NCBI RefSeq assembly: GCF_900156405.1
Contig: NZ_FTNN01000002.1
Coordinates: 3,149-67,148, forward strand
DNA length: 64,000 bases
Source: Shewanella morhuae
Lineage (GTDB): Bacteria > Pseudomonadota > Gammaproteobacteria > Enterobacterales > Shewanellaceae
Direction of reading: 5' to 3'
The position numbers and the translations under genes were made by a program. This document shows, one piece after another, positions 27,590-36,611 of the stretch (position 1 is its first letter; every line of letters starts with the position of its first letter). The notes under the pieces are model-generated. The model ran no database searches and was not told where the DNA came from. It saw only the letters and a list, made by a program, of their open reading frames with translations.

Positions 27590-28330
27590 ATGACTCAAGC
27601 AACTGCAATCATTGTGGGAGCTAGCTCACAATTAAGTCGTGAACTTGCAAAGCAATTGGCAGATCAACAGGTTGAATTAGCCTTATTCGCCCAAGATCCA
27701 GAATCACTTCACGATTTTGCCCTATCCTTGCCAACAAAAGTACAAGTATTTGCACTTCAAATTGAACAGCCTCAAGCAATTATTAATCAACTTGAATCCG
27801 TCTGGCAGAGCCTTGGCGGCGCGCACTTAGTCTTAGTCAATACTGGCCTCAATAGCTATGATCCTGAGCTGCCTTGGTTACCTGAGCAAGATATTATCGA
27901 TGTCAATGTGCGAGGCTTTGCCGCTATCTGTAATACGGCATTTAGACTATTTCGCGAGCAAGGTTATGGACAACTGGCGGCAATAAACTCGATAGCGGGT
28001 CTACGCGGTGGGCCAAGCGTGGCTTACCATGCCTCAAAGGCATTTGGACAGAAGTATCTTGAGGGCCTAAGCATGCATGCACAGCGCCTCAAGTTACCGA
28101 TTACCATTACCGATATTCAACTCGGTTTACTTGATAAAGCCGCAATGCAGCAAAGTGCAATGTGGCTTGCACCATTACCACAGGTCGCAGCGCAAATTAT
28201 CAAGGCGATGAAACAAGGTAAACGCCGCGTTTATGTGACTAAACGCTGGCGCCTTGTTGCTTGGCTTACCGTGTTATTACCCGAGTTTATCTACAACACG
28301 CGCCACTGGAAGGCTAAAAAACCAAAATAG
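27590..28330 (+). CDS. Short-chain dehydrogenase/reductase, substrate unknown
   Basis: A 246-residue SDR with the fold start TAIIVGASSQLSRELA and catalytic Ser (INSIAG) and YHASK. The cofactor motif reads GASSQLSR where GASSGIG is usual, so the glycine pattern is altered. The open frame runs upstream to 27533, but the ATG at 27590 fits the SDR N-terminus; its ribosome site is weak. A bidirectional terminator follows. No neighbour points to a pathway. Confidence 0.8.
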   Translation: MTQATAIIVGASSQLSRELAKQLADQQVELALFAQDPESLHDFALSLPTKVQVFALQIEQPQAIINQLESVWQSLGGAHLVLVNTGLNSYDPELPWLPEQDIIDVNVRGFAAICNTAFRLFREQGYGQLAAINSIAGLRGGPSVAYHASKAFGQKYLEGLSMHAQRLKLPITITDIQLGLLDKAAMQQSAMWLAPLPQVAAQIIKAMKQGKRRVYVTKRWRLVAWLTVLLPEFIYNTRHWKAKKPK

Positions 28331-28380
28331 TAAGCCGACATAGTAACGGATCAAAATATCGTGTTAAAAGTGCAAAACGA

Positions 28381-28406
28381 AAAAGGAGCCCAAGGCTCCT
28401 TTTTTA
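28381..28406. terminator. Bidirectional terminator between the SDR gene and ompW
   Basis: GGAGCC (28385-28390) and GGCTCC (28394-28399) form a stem with a CAA loop, flanked by an A run on the left and a T run on the right, so it works for both converging genes. Confidence 0.92.
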
Positions 28407-28425
28407 CGCTTATCTACTCAATAGA

Positions 28426-29070
28426 TTAGAAAGTGTAACCTACGCTTACCATATACACCCAAGGGTCGATATCGGTTTCAATCTTCACTGGAGCCTCTGC
28501 TAAATTAAACTTCACGTCGGTACTAATTTGCATATACCACACTGATGCGTTAACTAACCAATTTTTACTTAATTGATAATCTAAGCCAACCTGCCCAGCA
28601 ACACCCCAAGAATTACTCAAGCTAAGATCCGTTAAAGCGCCGTTTAAGTCATTGGTGAATTCACTATCATAAAAGTTAGTGTAATTAACACCAACGCCAA
28701 TGTAAGGGCGTAGAGCAGATTGAGCATCACCAAAATAGTACTGAGCCACTAATGTAGGAGGCAGTTGCTTAGTGTCAGCAATTTTACCTACGCCTTTTAA
28801 AGAAACATCATGGCTAAAAGGCGTTGCCGCTAATAACTCTATGCCCAGGTTATCAGTCAGCATATAGCCGAAGTTGAGCCCTAATTGAGTATTGTTGTTA
28901 ATAATAAATTCACCGTTTCCAGCGACATCTTGGCTCGACTCATTCGGTGCCACTACAGCAACCCCCGCACGAATAATAATATCGCCCGCTTGGTGAGCCG
29001 ATACCGAAGCTGAAAAACCAATAGCGAGAAGAGAGGCAGCGACTACAGCAGATACAGTATTTTTACGCAT
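28426..29070 (-). CDS. ompW: Outer membrane protein OmpW
   Basis: The 214-residue eight-stranded beta-barrel has a signal peptide cleaved after SVSA, strands such as DIIIRAGVAVVAPNE and LGLNFGYMLTDNLGIELLAATPF, the OmpW hallmark LPPTLVAQYYFG, and a terminal aromatic residue (VGYTF). Three ATG codons in a row occur at 29070-29078; GGAG is seven bases before the last, which is used here. An FNR/EtrA-type site at 29163 suggests anaerobic control, as known for ompW elsewhere. Confidence 0.93.
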   Translation of the reverse strand: MRKNTVSAVVAASLLAIGFSASVSAHQAGDIIIRAGVAVVAPNESSQDVAGNGEFIINNNTQLGLNFGYMLTDNLGIELLAATPFSHDVSLKGVGKIADTKQLPPTLVAQYYFGDAQSALRPYIGVGVNYTNFYDSEFTNDLNGALTDLSLSNSWGVAGQVGLDYQLSKNWLVNASVWYMQISTDVKFNLAEAPVKIETDIDPWVYMVSVGYTF

Positions 29071-29162
29071 CATCATACTCCATGTATATAACATAAATGA
29101 TTGTTTGTGATTACATCCATAACGATTTGAGCTCACACTGCCAGAGAAATGACGTGGTTTTA

Positions 29163-29176
29163 TTGATCCAAATCAA
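29163..29176. promoter_or_regulatory. FNR/EtrA site upstream of ompW
   Basis: TTGAT-CCAA-ATCAA is a perfect match to the FNR consensus, about 95 bases upstream of the ompW start. The rest of the 29071-29476 gap is AT-rich and shows no other gene. Confidence 0.8.
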
Positions 29177-29430
29177 ATGCGCGCACCAATACCTACTTAG
29201 GAGTATTCGCAGCGGGATACCGATCACAAAACCTAAACATTTATCGACAATACTCCTTTAATTATCGTGAGTTAGCGCATATATGCACAAATACAAATGT
29301 ACATCTTTAGTTGTAGTTCGCTTAAGTACCGTTAACATTTCAGCTACGTGCGTTCGCAGAATATTGCGCCAATTGGCAGTGGGGTTTAGCGGATAGTTAA
29401 CGAGTAGAGCGGTGAGAGAGCCAGGTTAGA

Positions 29431-29459
29431 TAACGACAGCGTAGGTTACGCTATCGTTA
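29431..29459 (-). terminator. Imperfect hairpin after the nucleotidyltransferase-like gene
   Basis: TAACGA-C-AGCGTA (29431-29443) pairs with TACGCT-A-TCGTTA (29447-29459) with one mismatch. It lies 17 bases after the stop codon of the minus-strand gene. No T run follows, so it is only a possible terminator. Confidence 0.35.
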
Positions 29460-29476
29460 GGTTATGCGATCGAAAG

Positions 29477-30169
29477 TTAACTCATTAGTTTGAGTAAAGG
29501 ATATTGACGTAACCAGCCCTTTGCAGACACTCTTTGCTCAAATATCAGTAAGCTACGTCGAGGGTTTGCACGCAAGGTAAGATTAAACAGTGCATAAAGA
29601 CCAAAAGGTGCCACCAATTCATAAGATGTTGCACACTGGCTGTGTAAGGACTGCTCAGCAGTAACCTGAGTATTTTTGTCGTACTCGCCAACATCAGAGA
29701 CATAAATACCAATAGCAGTTTCAAACTCAGGCCAATAGGTCATAGCATCGGCACAGGAAGTATAAGCAGGGTCTTGATTTTTTAAGTGCATACGCGCTTG
29801 ATTTTTCACCGACCAAGGTAAATCGGGCGCCAATTGTTTAAGGTAAGCTTCAATCGCAGCATCTCGCTCAGGGCGAATATCTAAGGGGCAAAAATAAATC
29901 AGATCAATATCATTAAGCGGGCTCAACTCAAATCCGTGCAAACGATCCCATACCAAATTACGCACAAATCCAGCCGCAATACACCACTGTGGTATGGAAT
30001 ATTGTTTGGCGCACCGTTGAACAATATCAAGCGCCCTCACCCGCTCGTTGTCTTGGCTTATCCACTCCAGTAATCGTGAACGTAACTCAAGCTCTGTTTT
30101 TGTTAAAGATGCCAAGTTCACATCAGAATGACTCTGCGCCACCTTAACTGCCCTGCCATAAGTACTCAA
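29477..30169 (-). CDS. Nucleotidyltransferase-like family protein (COG3575 type)
   Basis: A 230-residue protein with a nucleotidyltransferase-fold core: AAGFVRNLVWDRLHG followed by LNDIDLIYFC, where the D-x-D pair would bind metal. The rest fits the COG3575 family of unknown function. It is five bases after the maiA stop codon, so it is probably cotranscribed with the tyrosine degradation genes. The TTG at 30169 has no ribosome site; a GTG nine codons later is an alternative start. Enzyme activity and substrate are unknown. Confidence 0.7.
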   Translation of the reverse strand: MSTYGRAVKVAQSHSDVNLASLTKTELELRSRLLEWISQDNERVRALDIVQRCAKQYSIPQWCIAAGFVRNLVWDRLHGFELSPLNDIDLIYFCPLDIRPERDAAIEAYLKQLAPDLPWSVKNQARMHLKNQDPAYTSCADAMTYWPEFETAIGIYVSDVGEYDKNTQVTAEQSLHSQCATSYELVAPFGLYALFNLTLRANPRRSLLIFEQRVSAKGWLRQYPLLKLMS

Positions 30170-30174
30170 ATACG

Positions 30175-30825
30175 TTAAATAGCATCTGCTTGGCGCTCTG
30201 GCGCGGCATCGGCAAAGGCATCAAGCTGATTACATTCAGCCCATACGCGCATAATATTGGGGTAAGGCGTTACGTCCACATTAAAACGTTGGGCGTTATA
30301 TACCTGCGGCACTAAACACAAGTCGGCTAATGTCACGGTATTACCAAAGCTATAACGGCCGCTATGCCTGGCTAATAGGACTTCTAAGGCCGCAAAGCCA
30401 CTCGTTACCCAGTGCTGATACCAAGTATTTTTAGCCGCCTCATCAATACCTAGTGTTTGGGTTAAATATTGTAATACTCGTAGGTTATTTAACGGATGAA
30501 TTTCACAGGCTATGGTTAGTGCCATTGCGCGCACGTGAGCACGCTCAAGCGCTGAGGCGGGCAATAATGGCGCTTGAGGATAGATTTCATCAAGATATTC
30601 AATAATGGCTAAAGATTGCGACAATGCCTCAGTATCTAGCTCATCGTCCACCACTAAGGTTGGCACTAATTCTAGGGGATTAAGGTCAATATATGGCGCT
30701 TGGTGTTGCTCACCGCCATCACGTACCAGATGTACTGAGAACTGCTCGGCTGAAATGCCCTTAAGATTGAGCGCAATGCGAACACGATATGCAGCACTTG
30801 AGCGCCAATAACCATACAGTTTCAT
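30175..30825 (-). CDS. maiA: Maleylacetoacetate isomerase
   Basis: A 216-residue zeta-class glutathione transferase-like enzyme that isomerises maleylacetoacetate to fumarylacetoacetate in tyrosine breakdown. The N-terminal thioredoxin-like domain has the family motif RSSAAYRVRIALNLKG; the usual S-S-x-S here reads S-S-A-A. The C-terminal helical domain has TLADLCLVPQVYNA. It lies between fahA and the nucleotidyltransferase-like gene. Role is backed by adjacency to fahA. Confidence 0.9.
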   Translation of the reverse strand: MKLYGYWRSSAAYRVRIALNLKGISAEQFSVHLVRDGGEQHQAPYIDLNPLELVPTLVVDDELDTEALSQSLAIIEYLDEIYPQAPLLPASALERAHVRAMALTIACEIHPLNNLRVLQYLTQTLGIDEAAKNTWYQHWVTSGFAALEVLLARHSGRYSFGNTVTLADLCLVPQVYNAQRFNVDVTPYPNIMRVWAECNQLDAFADAAPERQADAI

Positions 30826-30911
30826 ATTTTTATCTCCTTATCCATTGAACTTGCCAGCCAAACCGTTTTATCAATAAACCTTGATATTTTAAGCTGGTTT
30901 GGCGATACATT

Positions 30912-30933
30912 AACGGGGCCATTTAGCCCCGTT
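30912..30933 (-). promoter_or_regulatory. Hairpin between fahA and maiA
   Basis: AACGGGGC (30912-30919) and GCCCCGTT (30926-30933) form a perfect 8-base stem with a 6-base loop in the 142-base gap between the two genes. No U run follows, so it may mark transcript processing or partial attenuation. Confidence 0.5.
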
Positions 30934-30967
30934 ATATTAATCGATACTGGCAATAATCAATGCCGCG

Positions 30968-31954
30968 TTAAGCTTTATATTCAACCACTTTTTGATCGAT
31001 ACAACCAAAAATCGTGACATCGTTATCATCCAGCATTTCGATACGCACAGTGTCACCAAAACGCATAAATGGCGTCGTAGCTTTACCGTCAGCAATCACT
31101 TCTAACATGCGTTTTTCCGCTAAACAGCTCGAACCCGCGCTACGATCATAATTAGAAATGGTGCCAGAGCCAATAATTGCGCCAGCGCTCAATGGGCGTG
31201 TTTTGGCAACATGTGAAACGAGTTGACTGAAATTAAACGTCATATCAACGCCCGCATTAGGGCGGCCAAATAACTCACCGTTTAAGTAGGTGATTAACGG
31301 TAAATGCACTTTAGAATCTTCCCAGCGTGCGCCTAATTCATCGGGCGTTACCGCCACAGGCGAAAAACTGCTCGATGGCTTAGATTGGAAGAAACCAAAA
31401 CCTTTCGCTAGCTCTCCTGGGATTAAATTACGCAGTGAGACATCGTTCACGAGCATCAACAACTTAATATGTTGAGCCGCATCATCACTACTCACGCCCA
31501 TAGGGACATCATCGGTAATTACCGCGATTTCAGACTCGAAATCGATACCCCAGTCTTCATTGGCCATTTCAATATCGGCTTTAGGGGCGATAAAACTATC
31601 GGAGCCCCCTTGGTACACTAAAGGATCTGTCCAGAAGGTTTCTGGCATTTCAGCGCCGCGAGCTTTACGCACTAACTCAACGTGGTTTACATAGGCGCTA
31701 CCATCAGCCCATTGATAAGCGCGAGGTAATGGCGATAAACACTTAGCTTCATCAAAGGCTTGGGCATTATCAAACATACCTTCATTCAGCGCATCGTATA
31801 GTTCTTGTAATTGTGGCTTGAGTAAATCCCAACCATCGAGTAGTTGCTGCATGGTGTGGGCAATGGCAGGCACGGCAACCGTTTTAGTCAGGTCACGACT
31901 CACTAACATTAACTGACCATCTCGGCGACCATTGTTATAACTTGCAAGTTTCAT
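30968..31954 (-). CDS. fahA: Fumarylacetoacetate hydrolase family protein
   Basis: A 328-residue FAH-family enzyme that splits fumarylacetoacetate to fumarate and acetoacetate, the last tyrosine step. Metal-binding acidic residues are in DFESEIAVITDDVP and LVNDVSLR, followed by SKPSSSFSPVAVTPDEL and the family end GSGTISNYDRSAGSSCLAEKR (shown here in two parts: GSGTISNYD and SAGSSCLAEKR). It leads maiA and is preceded by an operator-like dyad at 32089. The upstream enzymes Hpd and HmgA are not in this window. Confidence 0.88.
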   Translation of the reverse strand: MKLASYNNGRRDGQLMLVSRDLTKTVAVPAIAHTMQQLLDGWDLLKPQLQELYDALNEGMFDNAQAFDEAKCLSPLPRAYQWADGSAYVNHVELVRKARGAEMPETFWTDPLVYQGGSDSFIAPKADIEMANEDWGIDFESEIAVITDDVPMGVSSDDAAQHIKLLMLVNDVSLRNLIPGELAKGFGFFQSKPSSSFSPVAVTPDELGARWEDSKVHLPLITYLNGELFGRPNAGVDMTFNFSQLVSHVAKTRPLSAGAIIGSGTISNYDRSAGSSCLAEKRMLEVIADGKATTPFMRFGDTVRIEMLDDNDVTIFGCIDQKVVEYKA

Positions 31955-32088
31955 ATTGGCTCCAGTACTTTTTTAGCTAGGCGTACAATTTTGGACTACG
32001 GGAAAACGCACTGCGCCACCCAACTTAAATTCGACGATTATCATTGACTCATGCTGAACGTTTTGGTCTAACAAAATGTCCGTAATTG

Positions 32089-32104
32089 TTTACGCTAACG
32101 TATT
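32089..32104. promoter_or_regulatory. Operator-like dyad upstream of fahA
   Basis: TTTACG-CTAA-CGTATT. GTTTACGCTAACGTA (32088-32102) is identical over 15 bases to the ivdA site at 23652-23666. It lies about 135-150 bases upstream of the fahA start in the 31955-32309 gap, which holds no other gene. Confidence 0.55.
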
Positions 32105-32309
32105 TACTGCGCGTAGAAATACCCGATACCGGCGAAGATTCCTATAGCGTGAACAAAATCACATCCAAATCAATTATTTTACATTTTGTAAACTAATGAT
32201 TACGCTTATAAACGCCTTACCGTTTTTCAATAGCTAGCCAACTGACATGCCTAAAAAGGCAGCTATTTAGTGGAACGATACGGTTACATTCAGCGATTAA
32301 ATCGGATCA

Positions 32310-33848
32310 CTAACGACGTTTAGCTATCTGGTATTCACGCAGTTTATTGGCAATTGCGGTATGCGACACACCGAGCTTTTTAGCCAACTGGCGAGTACTT
32401 GGATACGCAGGATACAAACGGCGTAACAAGTTACCCTCAAACTGCTTCATTGCATCATCGAGATTGCCTTCGAACTCATCATCGAAATAACCAAACCCTT
32501 CGGCATAAGAGGGAAGTTTTAGCTGCTCTACCGTCAATTCTGCCGGACCATCCCACATAGATACCGCTCTGAATACGGCATTTTTTAACTGGCGCACATT
32601 ACCCGGCCAAGCATAAGTGAGTAAATGTTCACGGCACTGAGCCGAAATCCGCCTAACTGGACTCGATAATTGCTGGCTGTAATGTTCGAGGAACATTTCA
32701 GTCAATGGAATGATATCAATTTTACGCTCACGTAATGAGGGGATGTGGTAACTCAGAACATGGATGCGATAGTACAAATCTTCCCTAAACTCACCGGTTT
32801 GGCATAGCTCAGCGAGATTTTTTTGGGTCGAGCAGATAATACGCACATCTGCACGCACTTCGTCATCGCCACCTATGCGTCTGAAGCTGCCGTCTTGCAG
32901 TAAACGTAATAACTTAACTTGGGCAGCCTTTGACATTTCGGCCACTTCATCGAGGAATATCGTTCCCCCTTTGGCCTCTTCAAAAAAGCCGCGTTTGATG
33001 ACTTTGCCTTGGCTGACATAACCAAATAATTCTTCTTCGGCGGCGCTGTCAGGTAAAGCCGCACAGTTAATAGCGATAAAGGGTTTTTCACGGCGCATGC
33101 TGGCATCGTGGCTGGCTCTGGCCATCAGCTCTTTGCCAGTACCGGTTTCACCGGTGATCAATAAAGGCGCATCAAGCTGAGCCATCCGCTGCGCTTGCTT
33201 AAGCACCTCTTTCATTTTGTCACTGCTGGCTAATACATTCTCAAAGCCAGTCGTTTGATTCTGCAACGCATTGAACTGTTTACCGACTCGTGCGGGAGAT
33301 TTGAGCGACACCACTGCCCCCACTAAAATGCTTTTTTTATCCTCATCGGGCAGATAAATGGGTAGCATTTCAGCTAAATATTCATTGGGACCAATTTGTA
33401 CTCGTGCCGCTTGCGGTAACACTTGGCCTTCACTCAACCAACGACTGAAGTTAAAGCCTTGTACCCAATGGTTGAGCGATTCTTCGAGCACCTCATGCTC
33501 GCCCATACCGATATTGAGCAAGGCAGACTCGTTAACAATACGAATACGGCCTTTAGCATCAATGGAGAACACGGAATCGGGTAAGGTTTTTAACAAGGTC
33601 TTGAGCGCGTAATGCTCTTGCTCTGAGGGCATAAACGAAACCGTGCGCACATCATGCACACTTTCCACCTTACGAATTTGCGGCATTAACGCACTTAAGG
33701 TTTCAAAGCCAATTTCGGCAAATTGTAGGTATAAAAAACCCTGATTACTGGCATCAATGGCAATTAAATTAATACCATACTGTTCTAACACAACTAATAT
33801 ATCTTTCGCTAAACCCACGCGATCTTGACAGCTGACTTCCAAGCGCAT
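32310..33848 (-). CDS. tyrR: Aromatic amino acid regulator TyrR
   Basis: A 512-residue regulator, same length class as E. coli TyrR (513). It has an N-terminal ACT domain (MRLEVSCQDRVGLAKDIL), a PAS domain, a AAA+ domain with Walker A GETGTGKE, and a C-terminal helix-turn-helix (STRQLAKKLGVSHTAIANKLREY). The sigma-54 loop GAFTGA is absent (the region reads GYVSQGKVIKRGFF), so it acts on sigma-70 promoters as TyrR does. ATG 33848 matches the E. coli start; the frame extends to 33866. It sits between phhAB and fahA-maiA. Confidence 0.93.
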   Translation of the reverse strand: MRLEVSCQDRVGLAKDILVVLEQYGINLIAIDASNQGFLYLQFAEIGFETLSALMPQIRKVESVHDVRTVSFMPSEQEHYALKTLLKTLPDSVFSIDAKGRIRIVNESALLNIGMGEHEVLEESLNHWVQGFNFSRWLSEGQVLPQAARVQIGPNEYLAEMLPIYLPDEDKKSILVGAVVSLKSPARVGKQFNALQNQTTGFENVLASSDKMKEVLKQAQRMAQLDAPLLITGETGTGKELMARASHDASMRREKPFIAINCAALPDSAAEEELFGYVSQGKVIKRGFFEEAKGGTIFLDEVAEMSKAAQVKLLRLLQDGSFRRIGGDDEVRADVRIICSTQKNLAELCQTGEFREDLYYRIHVLSYHIPSLRERKIDIIPLTEMFLEHYSQQLSSPVRRISAQCREHLLTYAWPGNVRQLKNAVFRAVSMWDGPAELTVEQLKLPSYAEGFGYFDDEFEGNLDDAMKQFEGNLLRRLYPAYPSTRQLAKKLGVSHTAIANKLREYQIAKRR

Positions 33849-33951
33849 AATGACTGATATTCCCATTTTTTGATTCGAATTTTGGGGAGAAACCGTGCAG
33901 AGCTATTTTTTACGCTCGCCAATAGAACGCATATTGGCTTATAAAACCAGC

Positions 33952-33967
33952 TTTACGCAAACGTAAG
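33952..33967. promoter_or_regulatory. Operator-like dyad upstream of tyrR
   Basis: TTTACG-CAAA-CGTAAG, one base from a perfect dyad and closely related to the ivdA site. It lies about 105-120 bases upstream of the tyrR start. Confidence 0.5.
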
Positions 33968-34052
33968 CGGCAAATTAATAGCAGGGCGTGTATACGTTAA
34001 AAGGTTAAATCAAAAGTGGCAAGTCTAGTTTACAGTACGAGCGGAGTTGGAG

Positions 34053-34097
34053 TAACTAAATCAGCGCCGAAAAATACTTAACGAGCTGATTTAGTTA
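34053..34097. repeat. Inverted repeat after phhB
   Basis: TAACTAAATCAGC (34053-34065) and GCTGATTTAGTTA (34085-34097) are perfect 13-base inverted copies around a 19-base loop, ten bases after the phhB stop codon. On the minus strand the T run lies before the stem, not after it, so it is not a standard terminator. Confidence 0.5.
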
Positions 34098-34107
34098 TTT
34101 AAAAAAA

Positions 34108-34446
34108 TTAATCAAATAACTGGTCCGTCTTGGCGGCCATGATGAAATCGTTCTTATGTAGTCCTTTTATTGAGTGTGACCACCAAGTTACCGTCACTTT
34201 GCCCCACTCAGTAAAAATACCTGGATGATGAAATTCGGCTTCAGCCAAATCTGCCAGCTTATTGGTAAACACCATCGCCAGTTTAAAGTTTTTAAACTTA
34301 TAGACTCGTTCAAGTTGCATTACGCCATCACGCACTTGTACGCCCCAATCTGGGATCATACGCACCAGTTCTGCCAACTCTTCATCGGTCACTTTCGGGG
34401 CATCGGCTTGGCACGCTTCACATTTCATATTCGATAACGCTGTCAT
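34108..34446 (-). CDS. phhB: Pterin-4a-carbinolamine dehydratase
   Basis: The 112-residue enzyme regenerates the pterin cofactor used by phenylalanine hydroxylase. The family signature is [19 protein letters not shown] with the catalytic His pair and the later [11 protein letters not shown]. The ATG at 34446 has AGGAG five bases upstream; the frame extends to 34479. It follows phhA on the same strand by about 120 bases. Confidence 0.93.
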   Translation of the reverse strand: MTALSNMKCEACQADAPKVTDEELAELVRMIPDWGVQVRDGVMQLERVYKFKNFKLAMVFTNKLADLAEAEFHHPGIFTEWGKVTVTWWSHSIKGLHKNDFIMAAKTDQLFD

Positions 34447-34567
34447 ACATACTCCTATTGGCAACATCAATAAGGTCAATCCGTTGCACTTTACGTATTA
34501 CTGATTGAGTTACTCAATCATAAAAAATCAACTCAGTTCACTATATCGGCACTAAATCACTATCTGG

Positions 34568-35380
34568 CTAACTCACTATCTCGCTCACTTTAACTTTGGG
34601 TAAATATTTAGGGGCAAATAAGCCTAACTGGCGCGCCTTAGCCACATAACTCATGATGTCCATTTTGGCGATTTCATCTAGCATATCAATATGGTCAATA
34701 ACATAATAAATCGGCTGCATGATATCGATACGGTAAGGAGTTCGTAGCACATCGAGTAAATCGAACGGTTGACGTTCTGCTACTGCACTTTCCATTGCAT
34801 ATAAGGTTTCACCGGGTGAACTTAAAATACCTCCACCATAAATACACAAAGGGCCGCCTTTAGGTTGTAGTAAACCAAATTCAACCGTAAACCAATACAA
34901 ACGCGCCAAAAATACTCGCTCCTCCTTACTGGCATGCAAACCTAACTGGCCATACATATGCGAGAAATTAGCAAATGAAGGGTTGGTTAATAGAGGGCAA
35001 TGGCCAAAAATCTCGTGAAAAATATCGGGCTCTTGTAGATAGTCAAATTCTTCCTTGCGACGAATAAACGTTGCCACAGGAAACTCTTTATTCGCGAGTA
35101 ATTCAAAAAAACGGCCAAAGGAAATCAGTGCAGGTACCGCTGCTGTTTTCCAGCCAGTCGTTATTTGCAGTACTGCATCAATTTCAGCGAGTTGCGGAAT
35201 ACGATCCTTAGGCATAGCTAACGCATCAAGACCTTGCAGATATTCCTTGCAAGCTCGTCCGGGGAGATTCACCGCTTGACGGGCATACAATTGGCTCCAT
35301 ATGTCATGCTCTGCTTGTGGGTATTGAATAAACCCAGTCTCATCGGCTGTGTGAGCGATGTACGCTGTTCCTTTCGTCAT
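34568..35380 (-). CDS. phhA: Phenylalanine 4-monooxygenase
   Basis: The 270-residue iron enzyme hydroxylates phenylalanine to tyrosine using tetrahydropterin. It shows the iron-binding His pair in FHEIFGHCPLL and the Glu in WFTVEFGLL, plus CIYGGGILSSPGE near the active site. It has the bacterial length, lacking the regulatory domain of animal enzymes. ATG 35380 is preferred over the GTG at 35389. It heads phhA-phhB, divergent from galU, with a half-operator at 35474-35498. Confidence 0.95.
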   Translation of the reverse strand: MTKGTAYIAHTADETGFIQYPQAEHDIWSQLYARQAVNLPGRACKEYLQGLDALAMPKDRIPQLAEIDAVLQITTGWKTAAVPALISFGRFFELLANKEFPVATFIRRKEEFDYLQEPDIFHEIFGHCPLLTNPSFANFSHMYGQLGLHASKEERVFLARLYWFTVEFGLLQPKGGPLCIYGGGILSSPGETLYAMESAVAERQPFDLLDVLRTPYRIDIMQPIYYVIDHIDMLDEIAKMDIMSYVAKARQLGLFAPKYLPKVKVSEIVS

Positions 35381-35473
35381 AGTCTTCACTTCATGGCTAA
35401 CACTGATGGCTCCATAGTGATCTAAGCCTTGAATTTTGTTAACTCCCCCACACTTTATTGTTGATCCGCAGTT

Positions 35474-35498
35474 GTGGTAAAAACGTAAAGCAAGTATT
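35474..35498. promoter_or_regulatory. Half-operator shared with ivdA, upstream of phhA
   Basis: AACGTAAAGCAAGTATT at 35482-35498 is identical over 17 bases to 23661-23677 upstream of ivdA. Only the right half of the dyad (CGTAAA) is kept; the left half reads GTGGTA. It lies about 100 bases upstream of phhA in the divergent phhA-galU gap (35381-35702), which shows no other gene. Confidence 0.5.
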
Positions 35499-35702
35499 AC
35501 AAAAACATTAAAAACGCACTAAAAACACATATCAACCATGATGTATTAGATTCACTATGCTAACGTGGTTAAAATTCTGCATAAATTTACCGTTGAAATA
35601 CCGAAAAAACCCTGATATTTCAGCGTTTGAGAATAGCTTTTCTGTGTAGGTCATTTACAATATTGGCCATTAATCGTATCTCTTTAATCTAAAAGGTTCG
35701 CA

Positions 35703-36611
35703 ATGACACAACATCAAATTCGTAAAGCTGTTATTCCTGTCGCAGGCCTTGGCACTCGTATGCTTCCAGCGACTAAAGCCATTCCAAAAGAAATGTTACC
35801 TGTTGTCGATAAACCGTTGATCCAATATGTGGTAAGCGAAGCCATTGCCGCAGGAATTAAAGAAATTGTACTGGTGACCCATGCCAGTAAAAACTCTATC
35901 GAAAACCATTTCGATACCAGTTTCGAATTAGAAGCCCAACTTGAACGCCGCGTTAAGCGTCAGTTACTCGAAGCAGTACAATCTATTTGCCCTAAAGATG
36001 TCACTATCATCAGTGTGCGTCAGTCTCAAGCTAAAGGCTTAGGCCATGCGATTTTATGTGCAAAATCTGTGGTAGGTGATGCGCCATTTGCCGTATTACT
36101 GCCTGATGTGATTATCGATGAGTCGAGCTGCAATTTACGCACTGATAACTTAGCTGCCATGGTTTCCCTATTTGATCAAACCCAAGTGGGTCAAATCATG
36201 GTAGAAGGTGTGCCACATAATGTCGTCAACCAATATGGTATTGCCGATGTAAATGGCCATGATTTACAACCTGGTGAGTCAGAGCCATTAGCCGAGCTCG
36301 TTGAAAAGCCATCTGTAGATGAAGCACCATCAAACTTAGCCGTTGTAGGCCGTTATGTGTTACCCGCCAGCATTTGGCCGCTACTGGCAAAAACACCAGC
36401 CGGTGCCGGTGATGAAATTCAATTAACCGATGCTATCGCCATGTTGATGAAGCAAGAAACCGTGAATGCTTATTATATGCAAGGTAAAAGTCACGATTGC
36501 GGTAACAAACAAGGCTACATGCGTGCCAACGTAGAATATGCTCTGCGCCATAGCGAAATTGGTGAAGACTTTGCACAATATTTAAAAACCGTCGTAAAGG
36601 GAATGAAGTAA
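35703..36611 (+). CDS. galU: UTP-glucose-1-phosphate uridylyltransferase
   Basis: The 302-residue enzyme makes UDP-glucose. The N-terminal nucleotide-binding motif [18 protein letters not shown] and Lys in VDKPLIQYV are clear, as are GLGHAILCA and the C-terminal [14 protein letters not shown] precedes the ATG. The stop codon overlaps the galE start by one base (TAATG), so the two are translationally coupled; UDP-glucose is the substrate pair of GalE. Confidence 0.95.
   Translation: MTQHQIRKAVIPVAGLGTRMLPATKAIPKEMLPVVDKPLIQYVVSEAIAAGIKEIVLVTHASKNSIENHFDTSFELEAQLERRVKRQLLEAVQSICPKDVTIISVRQSQAKGLGHAILCAKSVVGDAPFAVLLPDVIIDESSCNLRTDNLAAMVSLFDQTQVGQIMVEGVPHNVVNQYGIADVNGHDLQPGESEPLAELVEKPSVDEAPSNLAVVGRYVLPASIWPLLAKTPAGAGDEIQLTDAIAMLMKQETVNAYYMQGKSHDCGNKQGYMRANVEYALRHSEIGEDFAQYLKTVVKGMK

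Noticed and set aside
34053..34097. Standard terminator after phhB
   Set aside because: The stem is perfect but the T run lies on the wrong side for minus-strand transcription, so it is listed only as an inverted repeat.
35627..35661. Sigma-70 promoter for galU (TTGAGA and TACAAT)
   Set aside because: The boxes are 23 bases apart, too far for a normal promoter.
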